Shown here in pieces: positions 51,805-61,053 of a stretch of 64,000 nt of DNA (positions are counted from its first letter, which is position 1; every line of letters begins with the position of its first letter). Source of the DNA: Nocardioides marmorisolisilvae (GTDB lineage: Bacteria > Actinomycetota > Actinomycetes > Propionibacteriales > Nocardioidaceae); the NCBI RefSeq assembly GCF_031656915.1, contig NZ_CP134227.1:124001-188000 (forward strand), read 5' to 3'. Both the position numbers and the translations under genes were made by a program. The notes beneath the pieces were generated by a model, which was not told where the DNA came from, did not search any database, and saw nothing but the letters and a program-made list of their open reading frames with translations.

Positions 51805-52836
51805 ATGAGCGTGTTCACCTGGCCGGAGGTGCTCACCGGGCTGATCTCCGGCGCTGACCTGAGCACCGAGCAGACGGCCTGGGCGATGGACGAGATCCTC
51901 GCCGGCAATGCCACCCCGGTGCAGATCGCCGGCTTCGCTGTGGCGCTGCGCGCGAAGGGGGAGACCACCGACGAGCTCGAGGGACTGGTCAGCGCCATGC
52001 TGGCCAACGCCAAGCCGATCGCGGTGCCAGGGCGGCTGCTCGACGTCGTCGGCACCGGGGGAGACCGGTCGTTCTCGGTGAACATCTCCACGATGTCGGC
52101 GCTGGTCGCGGCCGGCGCCGGTGCCATCGTGGTCAAGCACGGCAACCGCTCGGCCTCGTCGAAGTCGGGTTCGGCAGACGTGCTCGAGGCGTTGGGGGTA
52201 CGACTGGACCTGCCGATCGCGCGGGTCGCTGAGATCGCGGGGGAGGTCGGGATCACCTTCTGCTTCTCCGCCGCCTTCCACCCGGCGATGCGGCACGCGG
52301 CCGCCGCACGGAGCGAGCTCGGGGTCGCGACGACGTTCAACGCCCTCGGGCCGCTGGCCAATCCGGCCCGGCCCGCCGCCCAGGCGATCGGCTGCGCCGA
52401 CCTGCGGATGGCGCCGCTGATGGCTGGCGTCTTCGCGCGCCGAGGGGTGGATGCCTGGGTGTTCCGGGGCGACGACGGGCTCGACGAACTCACCACCACC
52501 ACGACTTCACGCCTCTGGGTCGTCAGCGACGGCACGGTCACCGAGACCACCGTCGACCCGGCGACTTTCGGCCTCCCCCAGGGCACCGCCGAGGGGCTGC
52601 GCGGCCAGGACGCGGCGTACAACGCCGACGTCGTACGCCGGCTGCTCGCCGGTGAGACCGGTCCCGTTCGCGATGCGGTGCTGCTCAACGCGGGTGCCGC
52701 GATCGCTGTGCACGCCGCTGCGGCCGGAGGCGTCGACGAGCGACTGGCCGCCGGGATCAGTGCGGCTGCGGATGCGATCGACTCCGGCGCGGCAGCCACC
52801 AAGCTGGATGCCTGGGTGGCTGCCTCGCACGACTGA
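51805..52836 (+). CDS. trpD: Anthranilate phosphoribosyltransferase
   Basis: Second step of tryptophan synthesis: anthranilate plus PRPP to phosphoribosylanthranilate. It has 343 residues. PRPP-binding Gly-rich loop [16 protein letters not shown] near residue 80, [21 protein letters not shown] with the substrate-binding residues, and [25 protein letters not shown] at 51805 with 3 bp after the previous stop, so co-transcribed with the receiver-like gene. Equivalent to the Rv2192c position; in M. tuberculosis it lies next to the Rv2191 nuclease, whereas here about 8 kb intervene. No other trp gene is present. Confidence 0.97.
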   Translation: MSVFTWPEVLTGLISGADLSTEQTAWAMDEILAGNATPVQIAGFAVALRAKGETTDELEGLVSAMLANAKPIAVPGRLLDVVGTGGDRSFSVNISTMSALVAAGAGAIVVKHGNRSASSKSGSADVLEALGVRLDLPIARVAEIAGEVGITFCFSAAFHPAMRHAAAARSELGVATTFNALGPLANPARPAAQAIGCADLRMAPLMAGVFARRGVDAWVFRGDDGLDELTTTTTSRLWVVSDGTVTETTVDPATFGLPQGTAEGLRGQDAAYNADVVRRLLAGETGPVRDAVLLNAGAAIAVHAAAAGGVDERLAAGISAAADAIDSGAAATKLDAWVAASHD

Positions 52837-52861
52837 TCCCGATCGCTGCTGAACCCGATCG

Positions 52862-55800
52862 CTACCAGGTGACGACGAGCCTGCTGGCCGAGGATCGGGA
52901 CGGCTTGGTGACGCTGCTTCCGAGGTAGCGGACCCGGATCCGGTACTTGCCCTTGTGGAGCCTGGGCAGCCTGATCGTTGCGGAGCCCGCCCGGTATGCC
53001 AGAAGGGTCACGGCTGCAAGGCGCTTCGTGCCGGCGTACGCGACAACCTTCCCCAGCGGCTTGGGTACGCCGGTGACGAGCACGTGCACCTTGGCGTGCC
53101 TGGTCCGGCGAACGACGGACCTCGCGAGGGTCGCGCCGGTCGCCGTTGCGACCTTGGCGATGGTCTTGCCCGCTGTGGTCGCCGTTCCGTCGCGATAGCC
53201 GAGCCTGTGCGCCGTCACCCGGGCGGCGATGCGGTGCCCGACGTCGCGAAGCTGGACCCAGTAGGTCGTGCCGGTGGCGCCACTGATCCTGTTGCCGTCG
53301 CGCAGCCACTGGTAGCTGAAAGCAGGAGTCGGAGTTCCTGCCCATGCCCCTGGGTACGCGCTCAGAGCCTGGCCCACTGCCGCCGTACCAGACAGGCTAG
53401 GAGGATAGGTAGGCGTCAGCGCATTGCCTGCTGCGACCCGCACGGCCTCACTGGTGAGGACAGCAGGCGTATAGCCCTGACGTGTGCCGGTGACCTCCGC
53501 GGAAACCCAGTGCCCCACCTGCTGTGGGCCAAGGGTGAAGGTGTCACTGGTGGCGCCGCCTTGTGCTGTTCCATCAACGAGCCAGCGATAGGTTGTCGTC
53601 ACGTCGGCCTGCTGCCAGGAGACCTGTGCGACGTGGAGCGCCGCACCTGCTGCAGCGGAGCCGGTAAGGCGAAGGGCGCTTGCCAGGCTGGGCGCCTGGC
53701 CGAGCCCGATCTTGACGGCATTGCTGGTGAGGCTCACGTCGTCGTACCCCGGTTTGTGGCCGCGGGCCACGACCGAGAGACTCTGGTTCAGGTCCGCGAG
53801 CGTGGGCTGGTAGACCCGGTCGATGGCACCGTCGATAGGCGTCCTGCCACGAAACCATTGATAGCTCGTGATGACGCCGTCCATGTTCCACGACGCAGCA
53901 CTTGCAAGCATGCTCGTGCCGACCTGTCCCGAACCGGTCACTACTGGGGGCGTGCCCGTGATGACCGTGACGGTGAAGGTTTGCCACGGAGCCGAGCCCA
54001 GCGGCTTGCCCGCCGCGTCGAGCGCCGTCACCCGCCACTGCCAGTCGCCCGCGGGGAGCGCTTGTGTCGGCGCCCATGAACTGGCATAGGTGATCACGGA
54101 TTCTGTCGGTCTCACGGCGCCGACGGTGGCTCGCTCGTACCGATAGGACGTTGCCCCGTCAAGTACAGACCACGTGAAGAGCGCACCCCGAGGCGATACT
54201 GAATCGGCTGGCCCGGGCTCCGTGAGGTCCGGCTTGGGGGCGGGGACGTCGAATCGAACGGGGTCCGCCCAGGGCCCCACTCGTCCGGATGCGTTGACCC
54301 GCTGAATGGTCCAACGGTAGGCGGAACCTGCGAGAAGCGGTGCGGTAAGGGCGTACCCCGCCTGCTCGACTCCGGTGACGCTGACGACAGGTGTCGTTGC
54401 GTCGACGGATGAGTCGCCGGCAGGCAAAACTCGGAAGTTGTATTTGGCCGCGAAGGGCTGCCTTGGCCAGGTGAACAACCCGGAGCTCCCTAGGGGGTCA
54501 CCCACCGCTGGGGTTGCCCCGACGAGAGCAGGCGGATCTGACCGCACATCGATCCTGTGGGTCGCGCTCCATTGCAACCGGTTGAGAGAGCCGTCAATCG
54601 CCGCCACATGCCAATAGATGGGTCCGTCCGGGTAGAGGATGGACGGGGAGGTGAAGGTCGTCTGGTCGACCGTGGCGTCATCGAGCGTGCCGCTCCACGT
54701 GGTCCGGTCGCCAGGCTGCGTCGACACCTGGACGCGATACGACCTGGCCTCGATCGTTGGAAGGGTGCTCAACGAGGTAGTGCTCCCACTTTGCATGTCG
54801 ATCCCCGCGTCTGCGGGACAGGTAAGGGGCGCGACAGTCGGCGGTGCCGACCCGTCCGTCGGGCAGAGGTAGTCATACCAGCTCAGGGTCACGTCGTTCT
54901 GCGCGGTCTGATCCGGCCCCGGCCCGCTGGTCATCACGGGGTTCGCCTGTTTGCTGAAGGACGCGGTGGCGGCATGTTCGGCGGGACAGACCGACGATGA
55001 AGTACACGCAAGGATCAAGACGTAGTCGGCCGAATCCGCATTGGTGTCTGCATACTCGGTGTTCGGCATCCACATGTTGCTGTACGCAGTGAAGGTGCCG
55101 ATCTTGTTCGTAAGGGTGGCGTCTCTGGAAACGATGACCTTGTAGTACGCCGCATCCGGATCGGCATCCCACCTCAATACGGGCGTCTGTCTGAGATTCT
55201 GACAGGCAGTTGCAGACGACATGTCGCACCACTGACGGGCGGCCGGTGCGGCGTCGAGGTCATGAGCGGCCAGGGCTGCTCGATACCCCGTCACCTCGCC
55301 GCCGTGGTCGGAGATGGGATTGGTGATCGTGAAGAAGCCACTCGTGCCGGTGCTGAGGTAGGCGCTTCCCGAATATGCATCCACCTGCCACTCGTATCGC
55401 CCGGGCGCAAGGAACGTGTCGCCGGTGTCCTCGCCCGCAGGGTATGCAAAGGTGCCGCTGACGGTCGACCATGACGTCGCAGCAGTCGAGCGCACGCGTA
55501 TGACGTACCGCGTGGCGTTCTGAGTTGCAGCCCAGCTCAGGGTCGGGAACCGTCGGTAGCTGCGTTCCGGTGTCGTGGCGTTGGGCCTGGCCGCGGTCCC
55601 GGGTGCGGGATCGGACACGCTGAACGTATCTTGGTCAGCGAGCAGGGTTCCGGCGCCAAGGCGACCATCGGCTGCGACGGTCTGAACCTGCCAGCGGTAT
55701 CCGCCCGCCTTGAGAAGCCCCCTGGGCGTGTAAGAGGTGCCGTCTGTGGTCCAGGTGCTCGTCGAACCGGTTGCCGAAGTGAGCGTGACCCGGTACTTGG

Positions 55801-57178
55801 CAGCCCCGGAGACGGGCGACCACTGCATGGTCGGGATGCTCACCGCGGCGCCCGGGACAGGGGCCTCCAGTGTTGATCGCTGGGGGTCATAGGTGAACTT
55901 GTGCACCTCAGCATGGTCAAGCCCCACCGTCCTGATGCCGGATGGGTCGTCGACACCCGTGACCCGCCAGTAGTACGTGCCGCCCGCGCCCGGATAGCAG
56001 TCCGTCCCGGGCACCAGTGTGGTGTGCACTGTGCCGCACTTCTGCGTCGACCCGGTGAATCCTGGATTGTTGGCGATCTCCAGCAGGTACGACGATGCCA
56101 GTCGTACAGGTGACCACTCAAAGTACAGAGGATCGCCAACAGTGTCGCCATCCGCCGGGTAGATGAGATGGGGCTGGTCGGGCCAGCTGCGGTGGAACGT
56201 CCAGGTCGGTGACTCCGACCAGAGCCCAGCATTGCCGTCAGAGTCGAGTGGGCGAATGCGCCACCAGTACTGGTCGTTCTGAAGCGTCGAAGGTGGGGAG
56301 TAGCTGGTTGCGGGTCCCGTATGGGTAGTCACCAGGGTCAGGAAGTTGTCGTCCGAAGCAACCTGCAGCTCGTAGCTCGCCGCGCCCAGGATCGGCCTCC
56401 ACTTGAAGACGATGCCCGACACGCTCTGATCAGTGGTGGGGTCGTTCGGCGGCGAGATCGGTTCGTTGGTCGAGTATGTCGCCGGATCGAACGCCTTGAT
56501 GACGTACTCATTCGAAGTCGACCACTCGCTCAGAACTGTTGGTGAGTACTGCGCTTGGACCCGCCAGTAGTAGGTGCCGGGGGTGGGCATCCTGGGAAGG
56601 AGAAGCGACGTCGACTTCGTTGTGTAGGCCTTATACCGGGAAGGGTCAGTGAAGTTGGCGTCGTCACCGATCTGAACGTTGTACTGGCTCGCGCCGTGAA
56701 TCGGCCCCTCGGTGTCCGGAGCCCGCCAAGACAGCGCCAGAGGCCCACTCTGCGCGTAGATCGGTGTATCGCTCGACGCCGGCTCCTCCAACTGGGGCAC
56801 CGCCAACGCGCCGCGAGTGAACGAGGTCGTGCTCCAAGTGGCCTGCCCTGTGACGCGAACCCGCCAGTAGATCTCCCCAGCCGGGAGCGGAGTTGTCGGC
56901 GTGTATTGGACGTTTGCCGTGGTAACGGCGGCGATTGTCGAGTCGAAGGCATCCGTCTGCGAAATTTGCAGATCGTAGGTCTGGGCGCCGTCGACCCGGG
57001 ACCACGACAGCGTGGGGATCTCTGAGACGGTCGTGCCGGTCGACGGCGAGAGCGAACCCGGTGCGGCAAGCACCTCCGCAGTTGCGGGGCTCGAAAGCGC
57101 GAGGCCGGCCACGAAGACCGACAGCACGGCAACGATCGTCGTGAGGGGGCGCAGATGCACCCCTCCCCAGATGTTCAA
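52862..57178 (-). CDS. Giant secreted FnIII/Ig-repeat protein
   Basis: A 1438-residue exported protein. TTG start at 57178 with AAGGGGA upstream; signal peptide TIVAVLSVFVAGLALSSPATA. By eye there are about ten fibronectin-III-like repeats of ~95 residues, each with a pattern such as PTLSWSRVDGAQTYDLQI ... YWRV. Three Ig-like repeats follow (SYQWFRG, TYRWLVDG, SYQWLRDG cores), then a C-terminal Ig-like domain (RIRVRYLGSSVTKPS). No anchor, sortase signal or catalytic domain is visible, suggesting an adhesive or matrix role. The DNA is noticeably less GC-rich than its neighbours. It faces trpD and is followed upstream by glycosyltransferase genes. Confidence 0.85.
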   Translation of the reverse strand: MNIWGGVHLRPLTTIVAVLSVFVAGLALSSPATAEVLAAPGSLSPSTGTTVSEIPTLSWSRVDGAQTYDLQISQTDAFDSTIAAVTTANVQYTPTTPLPAGEIYWRVRVTGQATWSTTSFTRGALAVPQLEEPASSDTPIYAQSGPLALSWRAPDTEGPIHGASQYNVQIGDDANFTDPSRYKAYTTKSTSLLLPRMPTPGTYYWRVQAQYSPTVLSEWSTSNEYVIKAFDPATYSTNEPISPPNDPTTDQSVSGIVFKWRPILGAASYELQVASDDNFLTLVTTHTGPATSYSPPSTLQNDQYWWRIRPLDSDGNAGLWSESPTWTFHRSWPDQPHLIYPADGDTVGDPLYFEWSPVRLASSYLLEIANNPGFTGSTQKCGTVHTTLVPGTDCYPGAGGTYYWRVTGVDDPSGIRTVGLDHAEVHKFTYDPQRSTLEAPVPGAAVSIPTMQWSPVSGAAKYRVTLTSATGSTSTWTTDGTSYTPRGLLKAGGYRWQVQTVAADGRLGAGTLLADQDTFSVSDPAPGTAARPNATTPERSYRRFPTLSWAATQNATRYVIRVRSTAATSWSTVSGTFAYPAGEDTGDTFLAPGRYEWQVDAYSGSAYLSTGTSGFFTITNPISDHGGEVTGYRAALAAHDLDAAPAARQWCDMSSATACQNLRQTPVLRWDADPDAAYYKVIVSRDATLTNKIGTFTAYSNMWMPNTEYADTNADSADYVLILACTSSSVCPAEHAATASFSKQANPVMTSGPGPDQTAQNDVTLSWYDYLCPTDGSAPPTVAPLTCPADAGIDMQSGSTTSLSTLPTIEARSYRVQVSTQPGDRTTWSGTLDDATVDQTTFTSPSILYPDGPIYWHVAAIDGSLNRLQWSATHRIDVRSDPPALVGATPAVGDPLGSSGLFTWPRQPFAAKYNFRVLPAGDSSVDATTPVVSVTGVEQAGYALTAPLLAGSAYRWTIQRVNASGRVGPWADPVRFDVPAPKPDLTEPGPADSVSPRGALFTWSVLDGATSYRYERATVGAVRPTESVITYASSWAPTQALPAGDWQWRVTALDAAGKPLGSAPWQTFTVTVITGTPPVVTGSGQVGTSMLASAASWNMDGVITSYQWFRGRTPIDGAIDRVYQPTLADLNQSLSVVARGHKPGYDDVSLTSNAVKIGLGQAPSLASALRLTGSAAAGAALHVAQVSWQQADVTTTYRWLVDGTAQGGATSDTFTLGPQQVGHWVSAEVTGTRQGYTPAVLTSEAVRVAAGNALTPTYPPSLSGTAAVGQALSAYPGAWAGTPTPAFSYQWLRDGNRISGATGTTYWVQLRDVGHRIAARVTAHRLGYRDGTATTAGKTIAKVATATGATLARSVVRRTRHAKVHVLVTGVPKPLGKVVAYAGTKRLAAVTLLAYRAGSATIRLPRLHKGKYRIRVRYLGSSVTKPSRSSASRLVVTW

Positions 57179-57191
57179 CTGTGTCCCCTTG

Positions 57192-57917
57192 TCAGTGTGC
57201 GATGCTGCGGCCCGCGCGACGCACCCCTCCGGTGCGGAGACGCTTGCCGATCAGGTCCAGCGAGATGTTGATCGCGTTGAGGTTGCTCTGTCCCTTGCCC
57301 CGCGAGTAGTCGGTGTAGTCGACGGTCACTGGGTGCTCGACCCAGCTGAGCCCTCTCGCGGCGACCTGGTCGAGGATCTCGCTGGCGTGGGCCATCCCGC
57401 TCATCGTGATCCGGAGCTCGCCGACGGCTCGCCGCGAGAGGACACGGAGACCGTTGTGCGCATCGCTGACGCGCAGGCCGCTGGTCACCCGAGTGAAGTG
57501 GACCGCGCCCCGGAGCACTGCCCGGCGAGTCGCCGGCATCGTCGTACTCGGTCCGCCCAGGAAGCGCGACCCGAGTACGAGGTCGACCGCTTCGCGGCGG
57601 GCCCGCTCGACCATGTGGACCGCGTCCGTCACCCGGTGCTGTCCGTCGGCATCGAACGTGACGATCCAGTCCGGCGCCCCGTTGCGCAGGGCATAGCTGA
57701 AACCGGTCTGGAGCGCGGCTCCCATCCCCAGGTTGATGGGGTGGCGCAGCACCGTCGCGCCGGCTGCTGTCGCGACTCGTGCGGAGTCGTCGGTGCTCCC
57801 GTCGTCCACGCAGACGACATGGTCGAAGCTGTGACGCAGCTCCGCGACGACGGCGCCCACGGCGGTCGCCTCGTTGTACATCGGAACTACTACACAGGCG
57901 TCGGAATTCTCCCTCAT
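57192..57917 (-). CDS. GT2 glycosyltransferase, dolichyl/polyprenyl-phosphate mannose synthase-like
   Basis: A 241-residue GT-A enzyme. VVVPMYNEATAVGAVV and VVCVDDGSTDDS near residue 35, the metal-binding DADGQH near residue 86, LVLGSRFLGGPSTTMP, and SDAHNGLRVLSRRA. This fits DPM1-like polyprenyl-phosphate sugar transferases that make the lipid-linked donor for extracytoplasmic glycosylation. Start ATG at 57917 with GGGAGG upstream; a TTG 36 bases earlier is possible. It ends 13 bp from the giant FnIII gene on the same strand, with which it may be co-transcribed. Confidence 0.9.
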   Translation of the reverse strand: MRENSDACVVVPMYNEATAVGAVVAELRHSFDHVVCVDDGSTDDSARVATAAGATVLRHPINLGMGAALQTGFSYALRNGAPDWIVTFDADGQHRVTDAVHMVERARREAVDLVLGSRFLGGPSTTMPATRRAVLRGAVHFTRVTSGLRVSDAHNGLRVLSRRAVGELRITMSGMAHASEILDQVAARGLSWVEHPVTVDYTDYSRGKGQSNLNAINISLDLIGKRLRTGGVRRAGRSIAH

Positions 57918-58061
57918 CCTCGCCCTCCCAAGGCCGAGCGTAGGTAGTCGCAAGGCCCCTTCGCAGCCGAATGACCGATCTTCATCGTTCGCCCGCGCGC
58001 GAGGCCTGAGCGAACTACGCTTCGATGCGTCGACATGCCCTGGAGGGGGGCCAGCTCAACG

Positions 58062-58433
58062 ATGCCGATCAAGTTGCTCCTGCTTGCCGCGATCGCGCTG
58101 TTCGGCGTGCTCGCGATGCGCGGCACGCACAGCGCCGGCCACCGCGCGCTCTGGCGCTTGATGGGACTGCTCGTCCTGGTCCTGGGGGCCGTGAGTGTGG
58201 TCTTTCCCGCTCTCGTCACGTGGGTGGCGAACGGGCTGGGCATCGGCCGTGGCGCGGACCTGCTTCTGTACGCGCTCGCGGTGACGTCGCTCCTAGTGGT
58301 CACGGTGATCTTCCGTCGCATGGGCGAGCTGGAGGCCCGGATCGTGGAGCTCACCCGGCAGATCGCGATCAGCGATGCCGAGCGCGCGGCTGCGGTCGAT
58401 CGTCGGACACCGAACGACGAGCTGACCCGGTGA
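58062..58433 (+). CDS. DUF2304-like membrane protein
   Basis: A 123-residue protein with three hydrophobic segments (IKLLLLAAIALFGVLAM, LWRLMGLLVLVLGAVSVVFP, DLLLYALAVTSLLVVTVIF) and a C-terminal helix ELEARIVELTRQIAISDAER, matching DUF2304, usually found beside GT2 glycosyltransferases of polyprenyl-phosphate type. ATG at 58062 follows GGAGGGGGG by 11 bases; an alternative ATG at 58035. Its TGA overlaps the GTG of the next gene. Divergent from the DPM1-like gene. Confidence 0.82.
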   Translation: MPIKLLLLAAIALFGVLAMRGTHSAGHRALWRLMGLLVLVLGAVSVVFPALVTWVANGLGIGRGADLLLYALAVTSLLVVTVIFRRMGELEARIVELTRQIAISDAERAAAVDRRTPNDELTR

Positions 58434-59905
58434 GTCCGCGGCGTTTCGCGGTGCTGGTCATGATCGGCATCGCGCTCATGCAGGCGGCCTGGATCGCCGT
58501 ACTCCCTCCCTTTCGCGGCATCGACGAGGTGGACCACGCCTACCGTGCGGCCGCGGTTGCTCATGGCCAGTGGACGGCGGGGAGGTACGCCGAGGACGGC
58601 CGCGGGCGATTGGTGCGCGTACCTGCCGACATCGCGGCGGCGGCGGCGGGTCAGTGCTGGTCGCTGCCCTACACAGGGCTGGACAACTGCTTCCCGGTCT
58701 CGGAGGCCAGTGACGGGACGGTTCGGATCGCCTCCAGTGCCGCGAACTACAACCCGCCCTTCTACTGGGTGATCGGGACCGTCGCTCGTCCGTTCAGCGG
58801 GGCAGGTGCCCTGTATGCGATGCGCATCGCGACGGCGCTCATCTGCACGCTGCTGATCGGCGCCGCAGCCTGGTCGCTCGGGCTCAAGCGTGCCGGGCCG
58901 TGGCGGGGCATCGCGCTGATGATCGCGCTCACCCCGGTGGCGCTCTACTCGACCACGGTGGCTGCGCCCAACGGTCCCGAGATCGCCGCCGCCGTCGCCT
59001 TATGGTGCGCGCTGCTCGGGCTCGGCCGGGTAGAGGACCCGCAGACTGAGACGCGCCTGCTGTGGGTCGTCGGCGTTGCCGCCGTGATCCTGGGCAACCT
59101 ACGGGAGCTCGGTCCGGGCTTCCTGGTGGTCGTGGTGGCCATCTGCGCCGCGCTCGACCTCTCGCGTTTCGCGGAGGTCATCCGCCGGCGCCGAGGGGCG
59201 GCGACGGCGATCGGCGTCCTCACTCTGCTCTCGGTGCTGGAGCAGGTCGCATGGATCAGGAGCAGTGGCGGTACTCAACTGCCCCAAGACGGCAAGCCGC
59301 ACTGGGAGTGGCAGAACCTTCTCAGTTGGCCCCTGTCGACGATCGCGGCGTTCCCGTTCCGGGACCAGCCGGCGCCGGCGTTCGTCTATCCGGTCTTCAT
59401 CGTCGTGCTGGTCTGGTTCTGGGTGACCTGCTATCGGCGGTCCGTCGGACGTATGCGGTACGTCTTCATCGTGCTCAGTGCCGGGGCCGTGCTGATGCCC
59501 GGAGTGCTCACGGCAGCCACGTACTCCACCACCGGCGCGATCTGGCAGGGCCGATACGGGCTGCCCCTGGACGTCGGCGTGCCACTGCTGGGTGCACTGG
59601 CGCTCGAGCGTTGGCGACCTCAGGTGAGTCACCTGATCGTACCGACGGTGTGCGCATCTTTCGCTGCGATCAACCTGGGCAGTCTCCTGCACGTCCTCGC
59701 TATGGAGAGTCATCGTCGGGTGTCGCGTACCGATGCCGCGTGGCACCAGCCTTCGGTGACTCTCGTCTGCGCGGTGGTGCTGTTGGGATGGGCCGCTTGG
59801 TCGGCGTCAGTGTGGGGTTGGGGCGATCGGGAACGCGTGGGGTCATCCCACGACGTGTCGGAGCAGGTCGATGACGACCTCGCGTTCACCCGTGCTCGTG
59901 ACTGA
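58430..59905 (+). CDS. DUF2142-like multi-pass membrane protein
   Basis: A 491-residue membrane protein with about ten to twelve helices. The start AVLVMIGIALMQAAWIAVLPPFRGIDEVDHAYRAAAVAHGQW contains the acidic D-E-x-D-H loop, typical of DUF2142 and other GT-C-like glycosyltransferases that use polyprenyl-linked sugars. TVAAPNGPEIAAAVALW and AATYSTTGAIWQGRYGLPL are also seen. GTG start coupled to DUF2304. Its last 63 bp overlap the 3' end of the convergent GT2 gene. Probable role: sugar transfer in surface polysaccharide or protein glycosylation. Confidence 0.85.
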   Translation: MSPRRFAVLVMIGIALMQAAWIAVLPPFRGIDEVDHAYRAAAVAHGQWTAGRYAEDGRGRLVRVPADIAAAAAGQCWSLPYTGLDNCFPVSEASDGTVRIASSAANYNPPFYWVIGTVARPFSGAGALYAMRIATALICTLLIGAAAWSLGLKRAGPWRGIALMIALTPVALYSTTVAAPNGPEIAAAVALWCALLGLGRVEDPQTETRLLWVVGVAAVILGNLRELGPGFLVVVVAICAALDLSRFAEVIRRRRGAATAIGVLTLLSVLEQVAWIRSSGGTQLPQDGKPHWEWQNLLSWPLSTIAAFPFRDQPAPAFVYPVFIVVLVWFWVTCYRRSVGRMRYVFIVLSAGAVLMPGVLTAATYSTTGAIWQGRYGLPLDVGVPLLGALALERWRPQVSHLIVPTVCASFAAINLGSLLHVLAMESHRRVSRTDAAWHQPSVTLVCAVVLLGWAAWSASVWGWGDRERVGSSHDVSEQVDDDLAFTRARD

Positions 59906-60727
59906 CCGCGGAACGAGCGCCAGCGCATGGAGTCGCGAGCTGAGATGCCAGCGGGCGGCGCGCGCCGCTCGTCGCTGCCCCTGGGCCAGCAAGGAACGGC
60001 GTGCCTCGCGGAAGTAGGCGCGCTCCTCCCGGAAGCGCTCGCCGGACAACGCCCTGAGGGCAGAGACGCTGGCCGGGTGTCTGCGGTACTGGAAGTGTGT
60101 GCCCGGCACGACGACCATGGTTCCGCCGTTGCGGATGAGGTCAACGAGGAGGGCCAGGTCCGGCACCACCTCGTACGTCTCATTGAAGCCGTACTCGAGC
60201 ACCGTCGGGCGGTGCCAGGCAAGATTCGGGAAGTAGGTCCAGTTCCCCCGCAGGAGCGAACCCAGCAGCCGCTCACCTCCCATGACGTGACCGAGCGGAC
60301 GAGGGGATAGTGCACGCTTCACCCGATCGGCCAGCGGATCAACGACGAGACCGTCAGCATCGATCACCTCCACCTCCGTCGCGATGATCGTGGTGTCCGG
60401 GTAGGTGTCGACCGCGCCCCTGATCGAGGAGACATAGTGCGGAAGAAGCAGGTCGTCGCAGCCGAGGAAGACGACGTAGTCGCCCTCGGCCAGCTCGAGA
60501 GCGCGAGCGAAGTTGCCGCTCACCCCTAGGTTCGCGTCATTGCGGTGATAGGTCACCCGAGGGTCGTCCAGGCCATCGAACCACTCGGGGATGCTCGGGT
60601 CGGGGTAGCAGTCATCCACCACTGTCAACCGCCAGGTCGTGCAGTCCTGGGCGAGCACGCTCCGGACCGCCGCCTTCATGAGGTCGGGGTCGCCGTAGAA
60701 CGGCAGGAGCACCTCGAGCTGCGTCAT
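59843..60727 (-). CDS. GT2 family glycosyltransferase
   Basis: A soluble glycosyltransferase of about 294 residues. VLLPFYGDPDLMKAAVRSVL, TVVDDCYPDPSIPEWF, LGVSGNFARALELAEGDYVVFLGCDDLLLPHY (DD-type metal site near residue 88), VMGGERLLGSLLRGNWTYFPN. A GT-A enzyme that probably acts in polysaccharide assembly. The start ATG at 60727 is preferred; a GTG 18 bases upstream extends it. The 3' end overlaps the DUF2142-like gene by 63 bp tail to tail. It belongs with the FnIII-GT2-DUF2304-DUF2142 group. Confidence 0.88.
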   Translation of the reverse strand: MTQLEVLLPFYGDPDLMKAAVRSVLAQDCTTWRLTVVDDCYPDPSIPEWFDGLDDPRVTYHRNDANLGVSGNFARALELAEGDYVVFLGCDDLLLPHYVSSIRGAVDTYPDTTIIATEVEVIDADGLVVDPLADRVKRALSPRPLGHVMGGERLLGSLLRGNWTYFPNLAWHRPTVLEYGFNETYEVVPDLALLVDLIRNGGTMVVVPGTHFQYRRHPASVSALRALSGERFREERAYFREARRSLLAQGQRRAARAARWHLSSRLHALALVPRSVTSTGEREVVIDLLRHVVG

Positions 60728-60756
60728 GGACACTCGCTCGGCCACATACGTTCAGT

Positions 60757-61035
60757 TCAGTCCAGGCCGAGGGAGAACGCCGACTCCAGGTCGTGCCGGG
60801 AGTAGGCCCGGAACGCGATGTGAGTCTCGGTCTCGAGGACCCCGGCGACCTTGTTGAGCTGGTCGGCGACGACCGCGGCGACGTCGTCGTGGGAGCGCAC
60901 CCGCACCATGGCGATCAGGTCGATCTGCCCGGTCACCGAGTAGACCTCGCTGACTCCGTCGAGCGCGGCGATCGCCTCGGCCACCTCGGGGATTCGGGCG
61001 ACGTCGGCCTTCACGAAGACGATGGCGGTGATCAT
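60757..61035 (-). CDS. Stand-alone Lrp/AsnC ligand-binding (RAM) domain protein
   Basis: A 92-residue protein with only the RAM effector domain of Lrp/AsnC regulators: ITAIVFVKADVARIPEVAEAIAALDGVSEVYSVTGQIDLIAMVRVRSHDD, TETHIAFRAYSRHDLE. There is no helix-turn-helix, so it probably senses amino acids or modulates an Lrp partner by hetero-oligomerisation. It is commonly found near trpD in actinobacteria. ATG at 61035, 18 bp after the exonuclease gene's stop. Confidence 0.92.
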   Translation of the reverse strand: MITAIVFVKADVARIPEVAEAIAALDGVSEVYSVTGQIDLIAMVRVRSHDDVAAVVADQLNKVAGVLETETHIAFRAYSRHDLESAFSLGLD

Positions 61036-61053
61036 GGGCCAACCGTAGCCGGA

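Noticed and set aside
52837-52864. Direct repeat CCCGATCGCT twice after trpD as an attachment site
   Set aside because: Only 10 bp, no integrase or second copy at the other end of the proposed island, so no support for site-specific integration.
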